Counted from the first letter of the stretch, positions 8,469 to 17,503 are shown. The stretch is DNA of 46,452 nt from JBOHTO01 sp050733695 (GCA_050733695.1 JBOHTO010000195.1:1-46452), one strand, 5' to 3'. The notes: a model not told the origin generated them from the letters alone. Program-made: numbers and translations.

Positions 8469-10691
8469 ATGTCGCTTCGTCCATCCCTGGCCTCCGCCAG
8501 GTCACCGTCACGCCCCTCACGGTCGCGTATCGCCATGCGATTCGGAGCTGGATTATCGATGCTGCTCGCCGCGGTGTTGGCGTTGGGTGCCGTTCACTCG
8601 ACTGCTGCTGTCGCATCGGGGCAGACGGCGGGCACGCAGAGCCATGTTGCACCGCCAGTCGCGACGCAGCGGGCGCACATTCTCGCGATACATGGCGACA
8701 CGCTCGTCGACAACTACTTCTGGCTGCGGGAGAAAACAGACCCGGCGGTGCGTGCGTATCTCGAGGCCGAGAACGATTACGCGGACGACGTGCTCGCACC
8801 GCTGGCGCCACTGCGCGAGACGCTCTACGACGAGATGCTCGCCCGCATCAGGCAGACCGATCTCTCCGTTCCGTTCCGTGACGCCGGTTATTTCTACTAT
8901 TCGCGCACCGTCGAGGGGCAGCAGTATCCGATCCTGGCTCGCAAGCGCGGATCGCTCGAGGCGCCCGAGCAGATAACCCTGGATGTGAACGAGATGGCCA
9001 GGGATCAGGAGTTCATGGGAATCGGAGACTACGAGGTGAGCGACGATGGGCATCTGCTCGCGTACTCGTACGACTCCACCGGATTCCGGCAGTACATGCT
9101 GCGCATCAAGGACCTGCGTACCGGCGGATCACTCCCCGATGCGATAGGCAGAGTGACGTCCGTGGTATGGGCGGGAGACAACCGCACGCTCTTCTACACG
9201 ACGGAGAACGACGCCAAGCGCCCCTACCGCGTGTACCGCCACACGCTGGGCGAACGGCAGGACGAGCTCGTCTACGAAGAGAAGGATGAGCGGTTCAGCG
9301 TCTGGCTCGGACGCACACGCAGTGGCAGGTATCTCACGCTGGGCAGCGGAAGTCTGACCACGTCCGAGATGCGCGTTCTCGATGCCGCGACGCCCGAGGG
9401 CACATGGACACTCGTCGCGCCGCGTGTGGCCGAGCAGGAGTATTACGTCGATCATCATGGCGATAACTTCTTCATCCGCACCAACGATGCGGGACAGAAC
9501 TTCCGGCTGGTAACGGCTTCGGTAAGCTCTCCCGGGCGCGAGAGCTGGACGGAGCTCCTGCCGCACCGTGATGATGTCATGCTCGAGGACATCGATCTCT
9601 TCGCCAACTATTGGGTCGCCTACGAGCGGCGGGACGGCCTGCAGGAGATACACGTCACCGACTTCCGGACCAACGAGCGAAGCAGCATCTCCTTCCCGGA
9701 GCCGGTGTACACCGCGTATTCCTCGACCAACCGTGAATGGGACGCCAGCGAACTGCGCTACAGCTATCAGTCGCTCGTCACGCCCAGCTCGATCCTGGAC
9801 TACGACATGGAGACGGGAAAGAGCACACTCCTCAAGCGGACAGAGGTTCTGGGCGGCTACGATGCGAGCGAGTACAGATCGGAGCGACTGTATGCGATGG
9901 CCCGTGACGGAACCCGAATCCCGATCTCACTCATCTATCGCACGGACGTTCAGCTCGGCGGCAGCGCCCCCCCACCGATGCTGCTCGGCGGCTATGGGTC
10001 CTACGGATCACCACGCGCGGTGACGTTCAGCTCCAACCGGCTGAGCCTGCTGGATCGTGGAATGATCGTCGCCATCGCGCACATCCGCGGCGGCGGTGAC
10101 CTGGGCAAGGCGTGGCACGAGGGCGGCCGGATGAAGACGAAGATGAACACCTTCACCGATTTCATCGATGTCGCCGAATATCTGATTGATGAGAGGTACA
10201 CCTCGCCGGATGGTCTGGTGATTGAGGGAGGAAGCGCGGGCGGGTTGCTGATGGGTGCGGTGACGAACATGCGCCCGGAGCTGTTCCAGGCGGTGGTTTC
10301 GCACGTCCCCTTCGTGGACGTCACGAACACGATGCTGGACACGTCACTCCCGTTGACGGTTGGCGAGTTCGAGGAATGGGGGAATCCCGCGAAGGAGGAC
10401 GAGTACCGCTATATCAGGCAGTACGATCCCTATCTCAACATTGCGGAGAAAGCGTACCCCGCGATGCTCGTGACAACATCGTTCAACGACAGCCAGGTGA
10501 TGTATCACGAGCCGGCGAAGTACGTCGCCCGCCTTCGCACGAGGAAGACGGACGTGAATCCCCTGCTGCTGGTGACGAACATGGGCGCGGGCCATGGGGG
10601 AGCCTCTGGACGGTACGATCGTCTCGGCGAGATTGCGCTCGACTATTCCTTCATGCTCTGGCAGGTGGGGCTTGCGGATGTGACGCCGTAG
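8469..10691 (+). CDS. Exported S9 prolyl oligopeptidase / oligopeptidase B-type peptidase
   Basis: A 740-residue serine peptidase with an N-terminal beta-propeller (about 60-470) and an alpha/beta-hydrolase domain. The triad is readable: S589 in GGSAGGLLMGA, D674 in SFNDSQV and H709 in GAGHGG. The active-site context matches oligopeptidase B, which cuts after Lys/Arg in short peptides. A hydrophobic stretch at about 24-50 ending near ASG looks like a Sec signal, so I infer a periplasmic enzyme, whereas classical OpB is cytosolic. GAGGT eight bases upstream supports the ATG at 8469. An ATG at 8535 would give a more conventional signal peptide but lacks a ribosome-binding site. Confidence 0.9.
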   Translation: MSLRPSLASARSPSRPSRSRIAMRFGAGLSMLLAAVLALGAVHSTAAVASGQTAGTQSHVAPPVATQRAHILAIHGDTLVDNYFWLREKTDPAVRAYLEAENDYADDVLAPLAPLRETLYDEMLARIRQTDLSVPFRDAGYFYYSRTVEGQQYPILARKRGSLEAPEQITLDVNEMARDQEFMGIGDYEVSDDGHLLAYSYDSTGFRQYMLRIKDLRTGGSLPDAIGRVTSVVWAGDNRTLFYTTENDAKRPYRVYRHTLGERQDELVYEEKDERFSVWLGRTRSGRYLTLGSGSLTTSEMRVLDAATPEGTWTLVAPRVAEQEYYVDHHGDNFFIRTNDAGQNFRLVTASVSSPGRESWTELLPHRDDVMLEDIDLFANYWVAYERRDGLQEIHVTDFRTNERSSISFPEPVYTAYSSTNREWDASELRYSYQSLVTPSSILDYDMETGKSTLLKRTEVLGGYDASEYRSERLYAMARDGTRIPISLIYRTDVQLGGSAPPPMLLGGYGSYGSPRAVTFSSNRLSLLDRGMIVAIAHIRGGGDLGKAWHEGGRMKTKMNTFTDFIDVAEYLIDERYTSPDGLVIEGGSAGGLLMGAVTNMRPELFQAVVSHVPFVDVTNTMLDTSLPLTVGEFEEWGNPAKEDEYRYIRQYDPYLNIAEKAYPAMLVTTSFNDSQVMYHEPAKYVARLRTRKTDVNPLLLVTNMGAGHGGASGRYDRLGEIALDYSFMLWQVGLADVTP

Positions 10692-10713
10692 CGGAATGCG
10701 GCGGCGCAGCCCG

Positions 10714-10750
10714 GCCGGGGGGCGAGGCCGGGGGGCGAGGACGGGGGCGG
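10714..10750 (+). repeat. G-rich direct repeat after the peptidase gene
   Basis: Two copies of GGCCGGGGGGCGAG-like sequence followed by GGACGGGGGCGG give G runs of 6, 6 and 5 just downstream of the peptidase stop. On the coding strand this could fold into a G-quadruplex or similar structure in the mRNA. It is followed within 20 bases by an inverted repeat. Confidence 0.5.
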
Positions 10751-10763
10751 CCGACATCGCCGG

Positions 10764-10794
10764 TTGTCATTCCCCGCGAGAGCGGGAATCCATT
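10764..10794. repeat. dRS3-like inverted repeat, copy B
   Basis: The sequence contains ATTCCCCGC, a GAGA loop and GCGGGAAT, an almost perfect hairpin with one extra C on the left arm. Such ATTCCCGC/GCGGGAAT elements are dispersed intergenic repeats in many bacteria (the dRS3 element of Neisseria is the named example). It lies between the peptidase gene and the amidohydrolase operon and could act as a bidirectional terminator. Confidence 0.6.
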
Positions 10795-10849
10795 TGTCGC
10801 CTGGGGAAAGCGGCCGCTGCGAAGCACGAAGCTTGCTCAGTCCGCTGGC

Positions 10850-11659
10850 ATGTCGTCTTCCGGTGCTCAGCCAGTTTCTCCGCACCGGCTCGCCGGGCTG
10901 GCGGTTCCCGGGGTGCCGCTTGTGGCGACAGCGATCCACGCCGGGCACGATCTGCGACCAGAGATCGCACGACTCATCGCGCTTGACGATGCCGAGCGAT
11001 TGCGCGAGGAGGATCCGTTCACCGATGAATGGACCGTGGTCGCGCCATTGCGCGTTATCGGATCCGTCTCGCGCTTCGAAGTAGATGTGAATCGTCCGCG
11101 CGATGGCGCCGTTTACCGTACTCCCGCGGATGCCTGGGGGTTGCGCGTATGGAAGGAGCAACTTCCGGCGGGCGTCGTCGAGCGTTCTCTGGCGAGATAC
11201 GACACCTTCTTTGCGTCCATGCGGGAGCTGTTCGATGCCATGGCCACACAGTTTGGCCGGTTCGTGGTCCTCGACATCCACAGCTACAACCACAGGCGCG
11301 ACGGACCCGATGCACCTCCGGCCGATCCCGCGCTGAATCCCGAGGTGAATGTCGGTACGAGCAACATGAACCGCTCCGCATGGGCGCCCGTCGTCGACCG
11401 TTTCATGAACGACCTCGCTCTTCCAGACGCCAACGGACGCCGCCTGGACGTCCGCGAAAACGTGAAGTTCAGAGGCGGCCACTTCTCGCAGTGGATTCAC
11501 AGCACGTACGGGGATGCGGCCTGCTCGCTCGCTGTCGAGTTCAGGAAGTTCTTCATGGACGAGTGCACCGGCCAGCCGCACGGCAATGAGATCGATGCGG
11601 TGCGTGTTGCGCTGGAGTCGGCGGTACCGGGCGTGCTTGAAGAAGTGAAGGGGCTGTGA
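10850..11659 (+). CDS. N-formylglutamate amidohydrolase-like enzyme
   Basis: A 269-residue member of the N-formylglutamate amidohydrolase family. Visible family features are an early HAGHDL (H30, H33), DEWTVVAP at about 59-66, VNRPRDGAVY at 80-89, the metal-binding-type DIHSYNHRR (D142, H144) and VEFRKFFMDE near the end. Classical members release formate from N-formylglutamate in histidine breakdown, but no hut genes are here. The fold is related to zinc carboxypeptidases. The frame is open further upstream through repeat sequence. I chose the ATG at 10850 because homology begins there. Its stop overlaps the next start by four bases, so it probably works with the DUF1704 and ATP-grasp proteins on a peptide-like substrate (inference). 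Confidence 0.82.
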   Translation: MSSSGAQPVSPHRLAGLAVPGVPLVATAIHAGHDLRPEIARLIALDDAERLREEDPFTDEWTVVAPLRVIGSVSRFEVDVNRPRDGAVYRTPADAWGLRVWKEQLPAGVVERSLARYDTFFASMRELFDAMATQFGRFVVLDIHSYNHRRDGPDAPPADPALNPEVNVGTSNMNRSAWAPVVDRFMNDLALPDANGRRLDVRENVKFRGGHFSQWIHSTYGDAACSLAVEFRKFFMDECTGQPHGNEIDAVRVALESAVPGVLEEVKGL

Positions 11660-13578
11660 CCGGCGGAGTCGAGACCGCAGCCGCGACCATATCGCCGGAG
11701 TTCGTCGAGGATGTCTGTTCGCGGCTGGCATCCGATCGGCCGGTGCGACGCCGGCTGCCGGCGGGCGGGCGTATCGCGATCGATCGCCGGCTGCCGTTTC
11801 TCTGCATCCACCGGATGCCCGTGGCGGTTGACGATGGCCAGACCGCCCGGCTCGTCGTCGGAGAGGCGGCGTACCTGATTGCATCGGGCGATCCGAAGCA
11901 TCATGCGGAGCTCACCCGACTGGTCACCGGGATCGCCCGGACGATGTCCGCCGAGTTCGGTGCATTTCTCCTGATCGAAATATGGGCGGCGCGGGAAGAG
12001 TCGGTCCCGGTCGCGGAAAAAGGCGAGGCGGAGCAACCGACCTTCCGGGTGGAAACTTCCACCCTGCCGGACGACGATGCGACCGTGCGCAATCTGGCAC
12101 GTGCACTGAGCCGCATCCCTCTACGGCCGCCACCGCTCGACGTCGTCGTCGCGACCGTGAAGCACGCGGTTCCACCCGAGCTGGAGCCGCTTCTGCCGTC
12201 GGATGAAGCAGTTGACTGCTCCTGTCATACGATCGGCATCGAGATTCAGCCCGTCTACCGCGAGGCGAAGACGGGCATACCGTATCCCGCGGTCCACAGA
12301 ACGCTCCGTCGCGGGCTCACGACGGCGCTGCGCAAGACGTTCTTTCATTTTGCCCTGACACACACGAAGCAGCATCCGGAGCATTACCACGTATTCGGGC
12401 GGCGTGGGACTCCGAGTGTGGTATGGGAGATCGACCGGCAGCTCACGGAAGTCAGCGTGACCTTCGATTTTCTGCTTCAGGTAACTCCGGTCAACGCCGA
12501 CTCCGCGTGGACTGAATTCAGGCGTCAGCAGTACGACCGTGATCCGGTATTCGACTATCGCCCGCTCGTCGTGGACACCGCGCTGCTCAAGCGACAACTG
12601 TACGACATCCGGATAGACGAGATCGACGATCCGACGCTGGCACACATGCTGAGTGACACTCGGCAGGAACTGGACCGCAAGGTCACGATGCTTGGCGATC
12701 GCAACACACCGAACTTCCTGTACGGAAGTCTTCAGGTATTTGGCGGAGTGGACGACGATCTGCTCGCACTCGCCCGGAACCTTCTCGCGCTTGTATCGCC
12801 CACGACTACGGACAGTGCGGGCACGGCCTGCCTTGGCGCGCGCGAGTTCGCGCGGCGCGCGGAGGAGGAGATCGCGCACTATCGCGTGCAGTACCCGGAG
12901 CTGAAGTCGTGCGTGAAGGTACGCGACGATATCAACGGACTCATGGTCTCGAGCGGCAACCTCCTGATCGGTTCCGGCACGATGATCCCCGAGTCGCGCG
13001 TGGAAGCGTTGCTGCAGCACGAGATCGGCACACACGTCGTCACCTTCGCGAATGGCTCGGCGCAGCCGCTGGCGCAACTCGCGAGTGGTCTCGCCGGCTA
13101 CGAGGAACTGCAGGAAGGTCTGGGTGTGGTGTCGGAGTTCGCGGTGGGCGGGCTCAGCCGGCCGCGATTGCGACTGCTCGCCGCCCGCGTCGTCGCGGTG
13201 CACAGCATGATCAAGGGAGGCACTTTCATCGACGTCTTTCGGGAGCTGACCGGGACCCATGGGTATCGTGCATCGTCCGCATTCACAATCTGCATGCGCG
13301 TGTTCCGCAGCGGCGGACTGAGCAAGGATGCTGTCTATCTCCGCGGGCTGGCCGCACTGCTCGGGTACCTGCGGCGAGGTGGCGATATGGAGCCGCTGCT
13401 CGTCGGCAAGATCGCACTCGCGCACGTGCCGATGGTGCGGGAGTTGCTCTGGCGGCAGGTTCTTCGCCCGCCGCAATTGCAACCTCGCTATATCTCGACC
13501 GCCGCTGGCAGCGCCCGGCTCGCGCGCCTCCGCGCCGGATTGACGGTACCCAAACTCCTTGACGAGAACGCCGCATGA
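11656..13578 (+). CDS. DUF1704 'QEGLA motif' metallopeptidase-like protein (MATCAP-type)
   Basis: A 640-residue protein starting at GTG 11656, overlapping the preceding stop as GTGA. The C-terminal half has the DUF1704 signature: HEIGTH (H455, E456, H460), then QEGLG at 486-490 followed by VVSEFAVGGLSRPRLRLLA and the MIKGGTFIDVFRELTG region. Bacterial members are annotated as flavohemoglobin expression-modulating QEGLA proteins. Eukaryotic members (MATCAP/TMCP) are zinc carboxypeptidases that trim tubulin tails with HExxxH plus a downstream Glu, here probably E487. The usual QEGLA is QEGLG. Residues 1-200 form a separate N-terminal region I do not recognise. I infer a carboxypeptidase; the target is unknown. 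Confidence 0.87.
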   Translation: MTGGVETAAATISPEFVEDVCSRLASDRPVRRRLPAGGRIAIDRRLPFLCIHRMPVAVDDGQTARLVVGEAAYLIASGDPKHHAELTRLVTGIARTMSAEFGAFLLIEIWAAREESVPVAEKGEAEQPTFRVETSTLPDDDATVRNLARALSRIPLRPPPLDVVVATVKHAVPPELEPLLPSDEAVDCSCHTIGIEIQPVYREAKTGIPYPAVHRTLRRGLTTALRKTFFHFALTHTKQHPEHYHVFGRRGTPSVVWEIDRQLTEVSVTFDFLLQVTPVNADSAWTEFRRQQYDRDPVFDYRPLVVDTALLKRQLYDIRIDEIDDPTLAHMLSDTRQELDRKVTMLGDRNTPNFLYGSLQVFGGVDDDLLALARNLLALVSPTTTDSAGTACLGAREFARRAEEEIAHYRVQYPELKSCVKVRDDINGLMVSSGNLLIGSGTMIPESRVEALLQHEIGTHVVTFANGSAQPLAQLASGLAGYEELQEGLGVVSEFAVGGLSRPRLRLLAARVVAVHSMIKGGTFIDVFRELTGTHGYRASSAFTICMRVFRSGGLSKDAVYLRGLAALLGYLRRGGDMEPLLVGKIALAHVPMVRELLWRQVLRPPQLQPRYISTAAGSARLARLRAGLTVPKLLDENAA

Positions 13579-14624
13579 TCAGGATCGGCTTCGTGGTCAA
13601 CGAATGTCTGACGGAAGAGCCGGAGTACACGACGACGCGACTGGCCATGCGGGCGATCGAGATGGGTCATGAAGCATGGGTGATGGGCGTTGGCGACCTG
13701 GCGTACGACGCCGATGAAACCGTGTCCGCCCGCGCGCGTTCGGCGCAGAAGAAGAAGTACGCGACCGGGAAGGAATATCTGGCCGACCTGAACGGAGACA
13801 AGGCACGGAAGCGGCGGCTCGATCTCGCCGAGCTGGATGTCATTCTCCTTCGCAACGACCCATCGATAGACTCGCTGGAGCGGCCATGGGCGCAGGCAGC
13901 GGGGGTCGTCTTCGGCCGGCGCGCCATGCGCCGTGGCGTCATCGTCCTGAACGACCCGGACGGGCTGGCCAAGGCGATCAACAAGATGTACTTCCAGGAT
14001 TTTCCTGCCGAAGTGCGGCCACGCACGCTGATCACGCGCGATCGCAGCGAGATCAAGGCGTTCGCCAAGGTAGAGGGCGGGAAGATCGTGCTCAAGCCGC
14101 TGACGGGCTCGGGAGGGCAGAGCGTCTTTCTGGTGAGACCGGATGACGTCCCGAACCTCAATCAGATGATCGATGCGATCAGCCGCGATGGGTACGTCGT
14201 CGCGCAGGAGTACCTGCCGGCGGCCGCGCGTGGTGACACCCGCCTCTTCATGCTCAATGGCGAGCCGTTCCGGCACAAGGGGAAGTACGCCGCATTCCGG
14301 CGGCTCCGGCAGGGCGGCGACATGCGCAGCAACATCCACGCTGGCGGCAAGCTGGCCCCTGCAGAGATCGGCGACGTGGCACTCCAGATCGCCGAGATCA
14401 TCCGGCCAAAGCTCGTCATGGATGGGATGTTCATCGTGGGGCTCGACATTGTTGGTGACAAGCTGATGGAGATCAACGTCTTCAGTCCCGGCGGACTGGG
14501 CAGTGCGAGCCGGTTCGAGCGGGTCGACTTCACGACGGGTGTCATCGAAGCGCTGGAGCGCAAGGTGCTCTATGCGCACCACTATCGACGCGCGTCGGAC
14601 AATCCCATAATAGCGACGCTGTGA
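13575..14624 (+). CDS. Glutathione synthase-like ATP-grasp ligase
   Basis: A 349-residue ATP-grasp protein overlapping the previous gene by ATGA. It has a GshB-like N-terminal domain (MIRIGFVVNECLTEEPEYTT), the NDPDGLAKAINKMYFQDFP linker at about 134-152, the ATP-binding KPLTGSGGQSVF loop and the C-terminal magnesium/substrate segment MEINVFSPGGLG. The family joins an amino acid to the carboxylate of a peptide or amino acid through an acyl phosphate. It is not an obvious housekeeping gshB: there is no gshA nearby, and it is translationally coupled to a DUF1704 peptidase. The likely role is adding an amino acid to a peptide or protein end (inference). Confidence 0.88.
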   Translation: MIRIGFVVNECLTEEPEYTTTRLAMRAIEMGHEAWVMGVGDLAYDADETVSARARSAQKKKYATGKEYLADLNGDKARKRRLDLAELDVILLRNDPSIDSLERPWAQAAGVVFGRRAMRRGVIVLNDPDGLAKAINKMYFQDFPAEVRPRTLITRDRSEIKAFAKVEGGKIVLKPLTGSGGQSVFLVRPDDVPNLNQMIDAISRDGYVVAQEYLPAAARGDTRLFMLNGEPFRHKGKYAAFRRLRQGGDMRSNIHAGGKLAPAEIGDVALQIAEIIRPKLVMDGMFIVGLDIVGDKLMEINVFSPGGLGSASRFERVDFTTGVIEALERKVLYAHHYRRASDNPIIATL

Positions 14625-15577
14625 GTACTACCCAGGAGACGGAGCCCAGGGCGGAAGGCGCAAGCGCTGTCGCAGGTGGGCGTGGCCGGGTAGCTGTCAC
14701 GGGTGCGACGGGGATGGTCGGCACTGCGCTCGTACCGGCGCTCGAGAAGGGCGGGTACACGGTTGTGCGCGTCGTCCGAGGCAAGCCCGACCAGCGACGA
14801 GGCGATGTGCGTTGGGATCCCTCGACAGGGCTGCTCGACCCGTCCGCGCTGGATGGTGTTACCGCTGTAGTGCATCTGGCGAGCGAGAACATAGGACAGA
14901 GATGGAGTAGCGCAGCCAAGCGCAGGATTCGCGAGAGCCGCATCAAGGGTACGCGTCTCATAGCGACCACGATCGCGCACCTCGACCATCCGCCACGTGT
15001 GTTCCTGTCCGTGTCCGCCGTCGGATTCTACGGAGACACCGGCGATCGCGAGGTGAACGAGGAGAGCCCACCTGGCACGGATTTCCTCGCGAGCGTCGCC
15101 ACGGAATGGGAAGCCGCAACCGAGCCTGCGACCGGGGAAAGCGTACGTGTCGTCATCACTCGCTTCGGCCCGATCCTGAGTCCCAACGGCGGCGTACTCC
15201 AGAAACTGCTTCCGCCGTTTCGGCTGGGGCTGGGCGGCAGGGCGGGCGCAGGGACGCAGTGGGTGAGCTGGGTCGCTCTCGACGACGCAGTGCGCGCAAT
15301 CGTGTTCGCGATCCGCAACGACGCCTTGCGAGGAACCTTCAACGTTGTTGCACCCAACCCGGTCACGAACGCCGAGCTGGCGCACACGCTCGGGCACGTG
15401 CTGCACAGGCCGACAGTAGCGAGCGTCCCGGCATCCGCGTTCAAGCTCGCGCTGGGCGAGATGGCGACGGTGGCGCTTCTCGCAGGCCAGCGCGTGAGCT
15501 CGGCGAAGCTGCAGGCAGCCGGCTTCGAGTTCCTGCACCCGAAACTTGAAGAAGCGCTCCGATTCGAGCTCCGCTGA
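14621..15577 (+). CDS. TIGR01777 family NAD(P)-dependent SDR / epimerase-like protein
   Basis: A 318-residue extended SDR whose GTG start overlaps the ATP-grasp stop by four bases. The nucleotide-binding VTGATGMVG lies at about 26-34. Other family marks are LASENIGQRWSSAAKRRIRE, SVSAVGFYGD (active-site tyrosine region), the F/LGGRAGAGTQWVSWV strand and a DUF1731-like C-terminus with the LL.GQRVSSAKLQAAGFEF motif. YfcH of E. coli is in this family. The substrate is unknown. It closes the four-gene coupled operon. TIGR01777 genes occur in many contexts, so its functional link to the first three genes is less sure than theirs to one another. Confidence 0.88.
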   Translation: MSTTQETEPRAEGASAVAGGRGRVAVTGATGMVGTALVPALEKGGYTVVRVVRGKPDQRRGDVRWDPSTGLLDPSALDGVTAVVHLASENIGQRWSSAAKRRIRESRIKGTRLIATTIAHLDHPPRVFLSVSAVGFYGDTGDREVNEESPPGTDFLASVATEWEAATEPATGESVRVVITRFGPILSPNGGVLQKLLPPFRLGLGGRAGAGTQWVSWVALDDAVRAIVFAIRNDALRGTFNVVAPNPVTNAELAHTLGHVLHRPTVASVPASAFKLALGEMATVALLAGQRVSSAKLQAAGFEFLHPKLEEALRFELR

Positions 15578-15600
15578 CTGGGATTCATGCCGGCGAATCC

Positions 15601-15636
15601 GGAATTCGGAACTCGGAACTCGGAACTCGGAATTCG
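15601..15636. repeat. Five tandem 7-bp GGAACTC/GGAATTC units
   Basis: Units GGAATTC, GGAACTC three times and GGAATTC run head to tail from 15601 in the 94-base gap between convergent genes. The outer units contain EcoRI-type GAATTC palindromes. No function is evident. It may simply be a slipped microsatellite between two 3' ends. Confidence 0.7.
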
Positions 15637-15671
15637 AATGGCTGGTTCGGGTTCGCGGTCCGGGAGAGATC

Positions 15672-17387
15672 TCAGCCCGGGACCACCGCGGAGACGTCGG
15701 GATGCTTCAGATGAAAGTCCGTCGCCTGCTGGTAGGCGTTCGCCAGCGCTAACAGCCTGGCCTCGCCAAACAGCGGTCCCAGGAAAGTGATGGACACCGG
15801 CGTCCCGTTCTCGCGGAACCCATTTGGAAGGATCACCGCCGGGTGGCCGGTGAGATTGGTAGCCGTGAGTTGCGCACCGGATGTAGGGACCACGATCGCA
15901 TCGAACCCTTCGAAGAGCCGCGCCCATTCATGCATGGCCAGCGTGCGCGCGCGATTCGCGTTCACATAGTCAACGGCTGGAATGAAGTGGGCCGCGCGGA
16001 ACGTGTTCGGCCATGCCTCGGCCGTCTGCCGCTTCATCTCCGCGTCGCGCCCCGAGCGTGTGAGTTCAGCGAATGCCGCGGCGGCCTCTGATGTGAGAAT
16101 GAGCCGCATGGCGCCGTACGCGAGATCGGGAATCACTACCGGCTCGAGTCGGCCGCCGAGGGACCGGAGCACATCGAGCGACGCCTGATCGGATTCCTTC
16201 TGCGGGTAATCGCGTTCGAAATCGGCCTGCGCGTACCCGATGCGCAGCGACGATGGTCTGACAGAGGCGTCCCAGGTGAACGGAGCCGGGATCACCGAGA
16301 GGTCCTGTCCGTCGGGTCCGTGAATGGCGTTGAAGACGAATGCGCAGTCCTCCACGCTGCGACAGATGGGGCCGATCTTGTCCATGCTCCACACGAGCGC
16401 CATCGCCCCGGTACGAGGCACACGCCCGAAAGTAGGCCGCAGGCCTGTCGCTCCGACGCGTGTGGATGGCGACGAGATGGAGCCGAGTGTCTCCGTACCG
16501 ATCGCGAACCCGACGAGCCCGGCCGCGGTGGTGGCTGCGGAGCCGGCCGATGAACCGCTCGATCCCTGGTCCAGCTTCCACGGATTCTTCGTCTGCCCGC
16601 CGAACCATACGTCGCCGTACGCCAGCTCCCCCAGCGTGAGTTTGGCAATGAGGACGGCGCCTGCTTCGTCGAGACGCTTCACGACCTCGGCGTCCTCACT
16701 GAACTTCTGGTCGCGGAAAGGTGCGCTGCCCCAGGTTGTGGGATATCCGGCGACAGCGAGGAGGTCCTTAGCGCCCCACGGGATGCCGTGCAGAGGGCCA
16801 CGATATCGACCGTGTGCGATCTCGGCGTCCGCGGCCCGCGCCTGACGCAGCGCGCGCTCGTCCGTCCAGGTGATGACGGCCTCGAGCACCGGATTGAAGC
16901 GGCGCAGCCGTTCGAGATACATTCGCGTGAGCTCCTCCGAGCTGACCTTGCGGCGGCGTATCAGTTCGGAGAGTGCCGTAACCGGCAGGAATGCGAGCTC
17001 GCGCTCCGTTGCTGGCAGTTCCGTGATCGTCGCGGGGCTGCGTCGCATCGGCTGGCCACGAAGGCCGGCACCGGGAGCGCTGCTCACGTTCATCCCGGGC
17101 AGGAGAGGATTGAACTGCACGGCCGGCGCTACCGAGTTCGCGAGCGGGATCGCACGGAGCTCCACGAGCTGTTCTTCCTGACTCTTCAGCTCCGAAACCA
17201 TCATCTCGCGTTCGGCAGGATCGAACTCCATGCCGACGATCTCTTCAGCGCAACGAACCGTTTCCGTTGTGATTTCCTCGCCAGCGGCTATCCTGCCCCA
17301 GAGCACGCCGGGCAGCAGGGTGGAGCCGAGACCCAGGCTCGAGAAATACGCCATGAAGGCGCGCCGGTCAGACAGGAGGTCGGGCAT
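15672..17387 (-). CDS. Exported amidase, amidase signature family
   Basis: A 571-residue amidase-signature enzyme. The Ser-cisSer-Lys triad can be placed: K207 in GIPWGAKDLL, S279 in the GSSGSSAG segment and S303 in GTETLGSISSPS, with the usual 24-residue spacing between the two serines. The N-terminus MPDLLSDRRAFMAYFSSLGL with a following hydrophobic stretch resembles a Tat-type signal (RRAFM), so an exported enzyme is likely. The family hydrolyses amides or Glu/Asn-linked substrates. The substrate here is unknown, and no gatB or gatC is nearby. The frame extends 84 codons upstream, but that part is Arg/Pro-rich and overlaps the divergent gene. A CCTCCTG complement lies just inside the chosen start, not before it. 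Confidence 0.87.
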   Translation of the reverse strand: MPDLLSDRRAFMAYFSSLGLGSTLLPGVLWGRIAAGEEITTETVRCAEEIVGMEFDPAEREMMVSELKSQEEQLVELRAIPLANSVAPAVQFNPLLPGMNVSSAPGAGLRGQPMRRSPATITELPATERELAFLPVTALSELIRRRKVSSEELTRMYLERLRRFNPVLEAVITWTDERALRQARAADAEIAHGRYRGPLHGIPWGAKDLLAVAGYPTTWGSAPFRDQKFSEDAEVVKRLDEAGAVLIAKLTLGELAYGDVWFGGQTKNPWKLDQGSSGSSAGSAATTAAGLVGFAIGTETLGSISSPSTRVGATGLRPTFGRVPRTGAMALVWSMDKIGPICRSVEDCAFVFNAIHGPDGQDLSVIPAPFTWDASVRPSSLRIGYAQADFERDYPQKESDQASLDVLRSLGGRLEPVVIPDLAYGAMRLILTSEAAAAFAELTRSGRDAEMKRQTAEAWPNTFRAAHFIPAVDYVNANRARTLAMHEWARLFEGFDAIVVPTSGAQLTATNLTGHPAVILPNGFRENGTPVSITFLGPLFGEARLLALANAYQQATDFHLKHPDVSAVVPG

Positions 17388-17503
17388 GGGCGATAGCGGT
17401 CGAGGAGAAGGGGTCGCGATACTCGTGGATAAGGTCCGACGCGATGGTCGGCGATGCAAGCCGGGCGCGAGCGCGCGGTTGACATGGCGGCTAGCTTTCT
17501 CTG

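Noticed and set aside
13575..14624. Housekeeping glutathione synthetase gshB
   Set aside because: The fold matches, but there is no gshA and the gene is coupled to a DUF1704 peptidase, so I left the symbol blank.
17478..17503. TTGACA upstream of the ASGCSID gene as a -35 box
   Set aside because: It lies about 20 bases before the start codon with no -10 at proper spacing.
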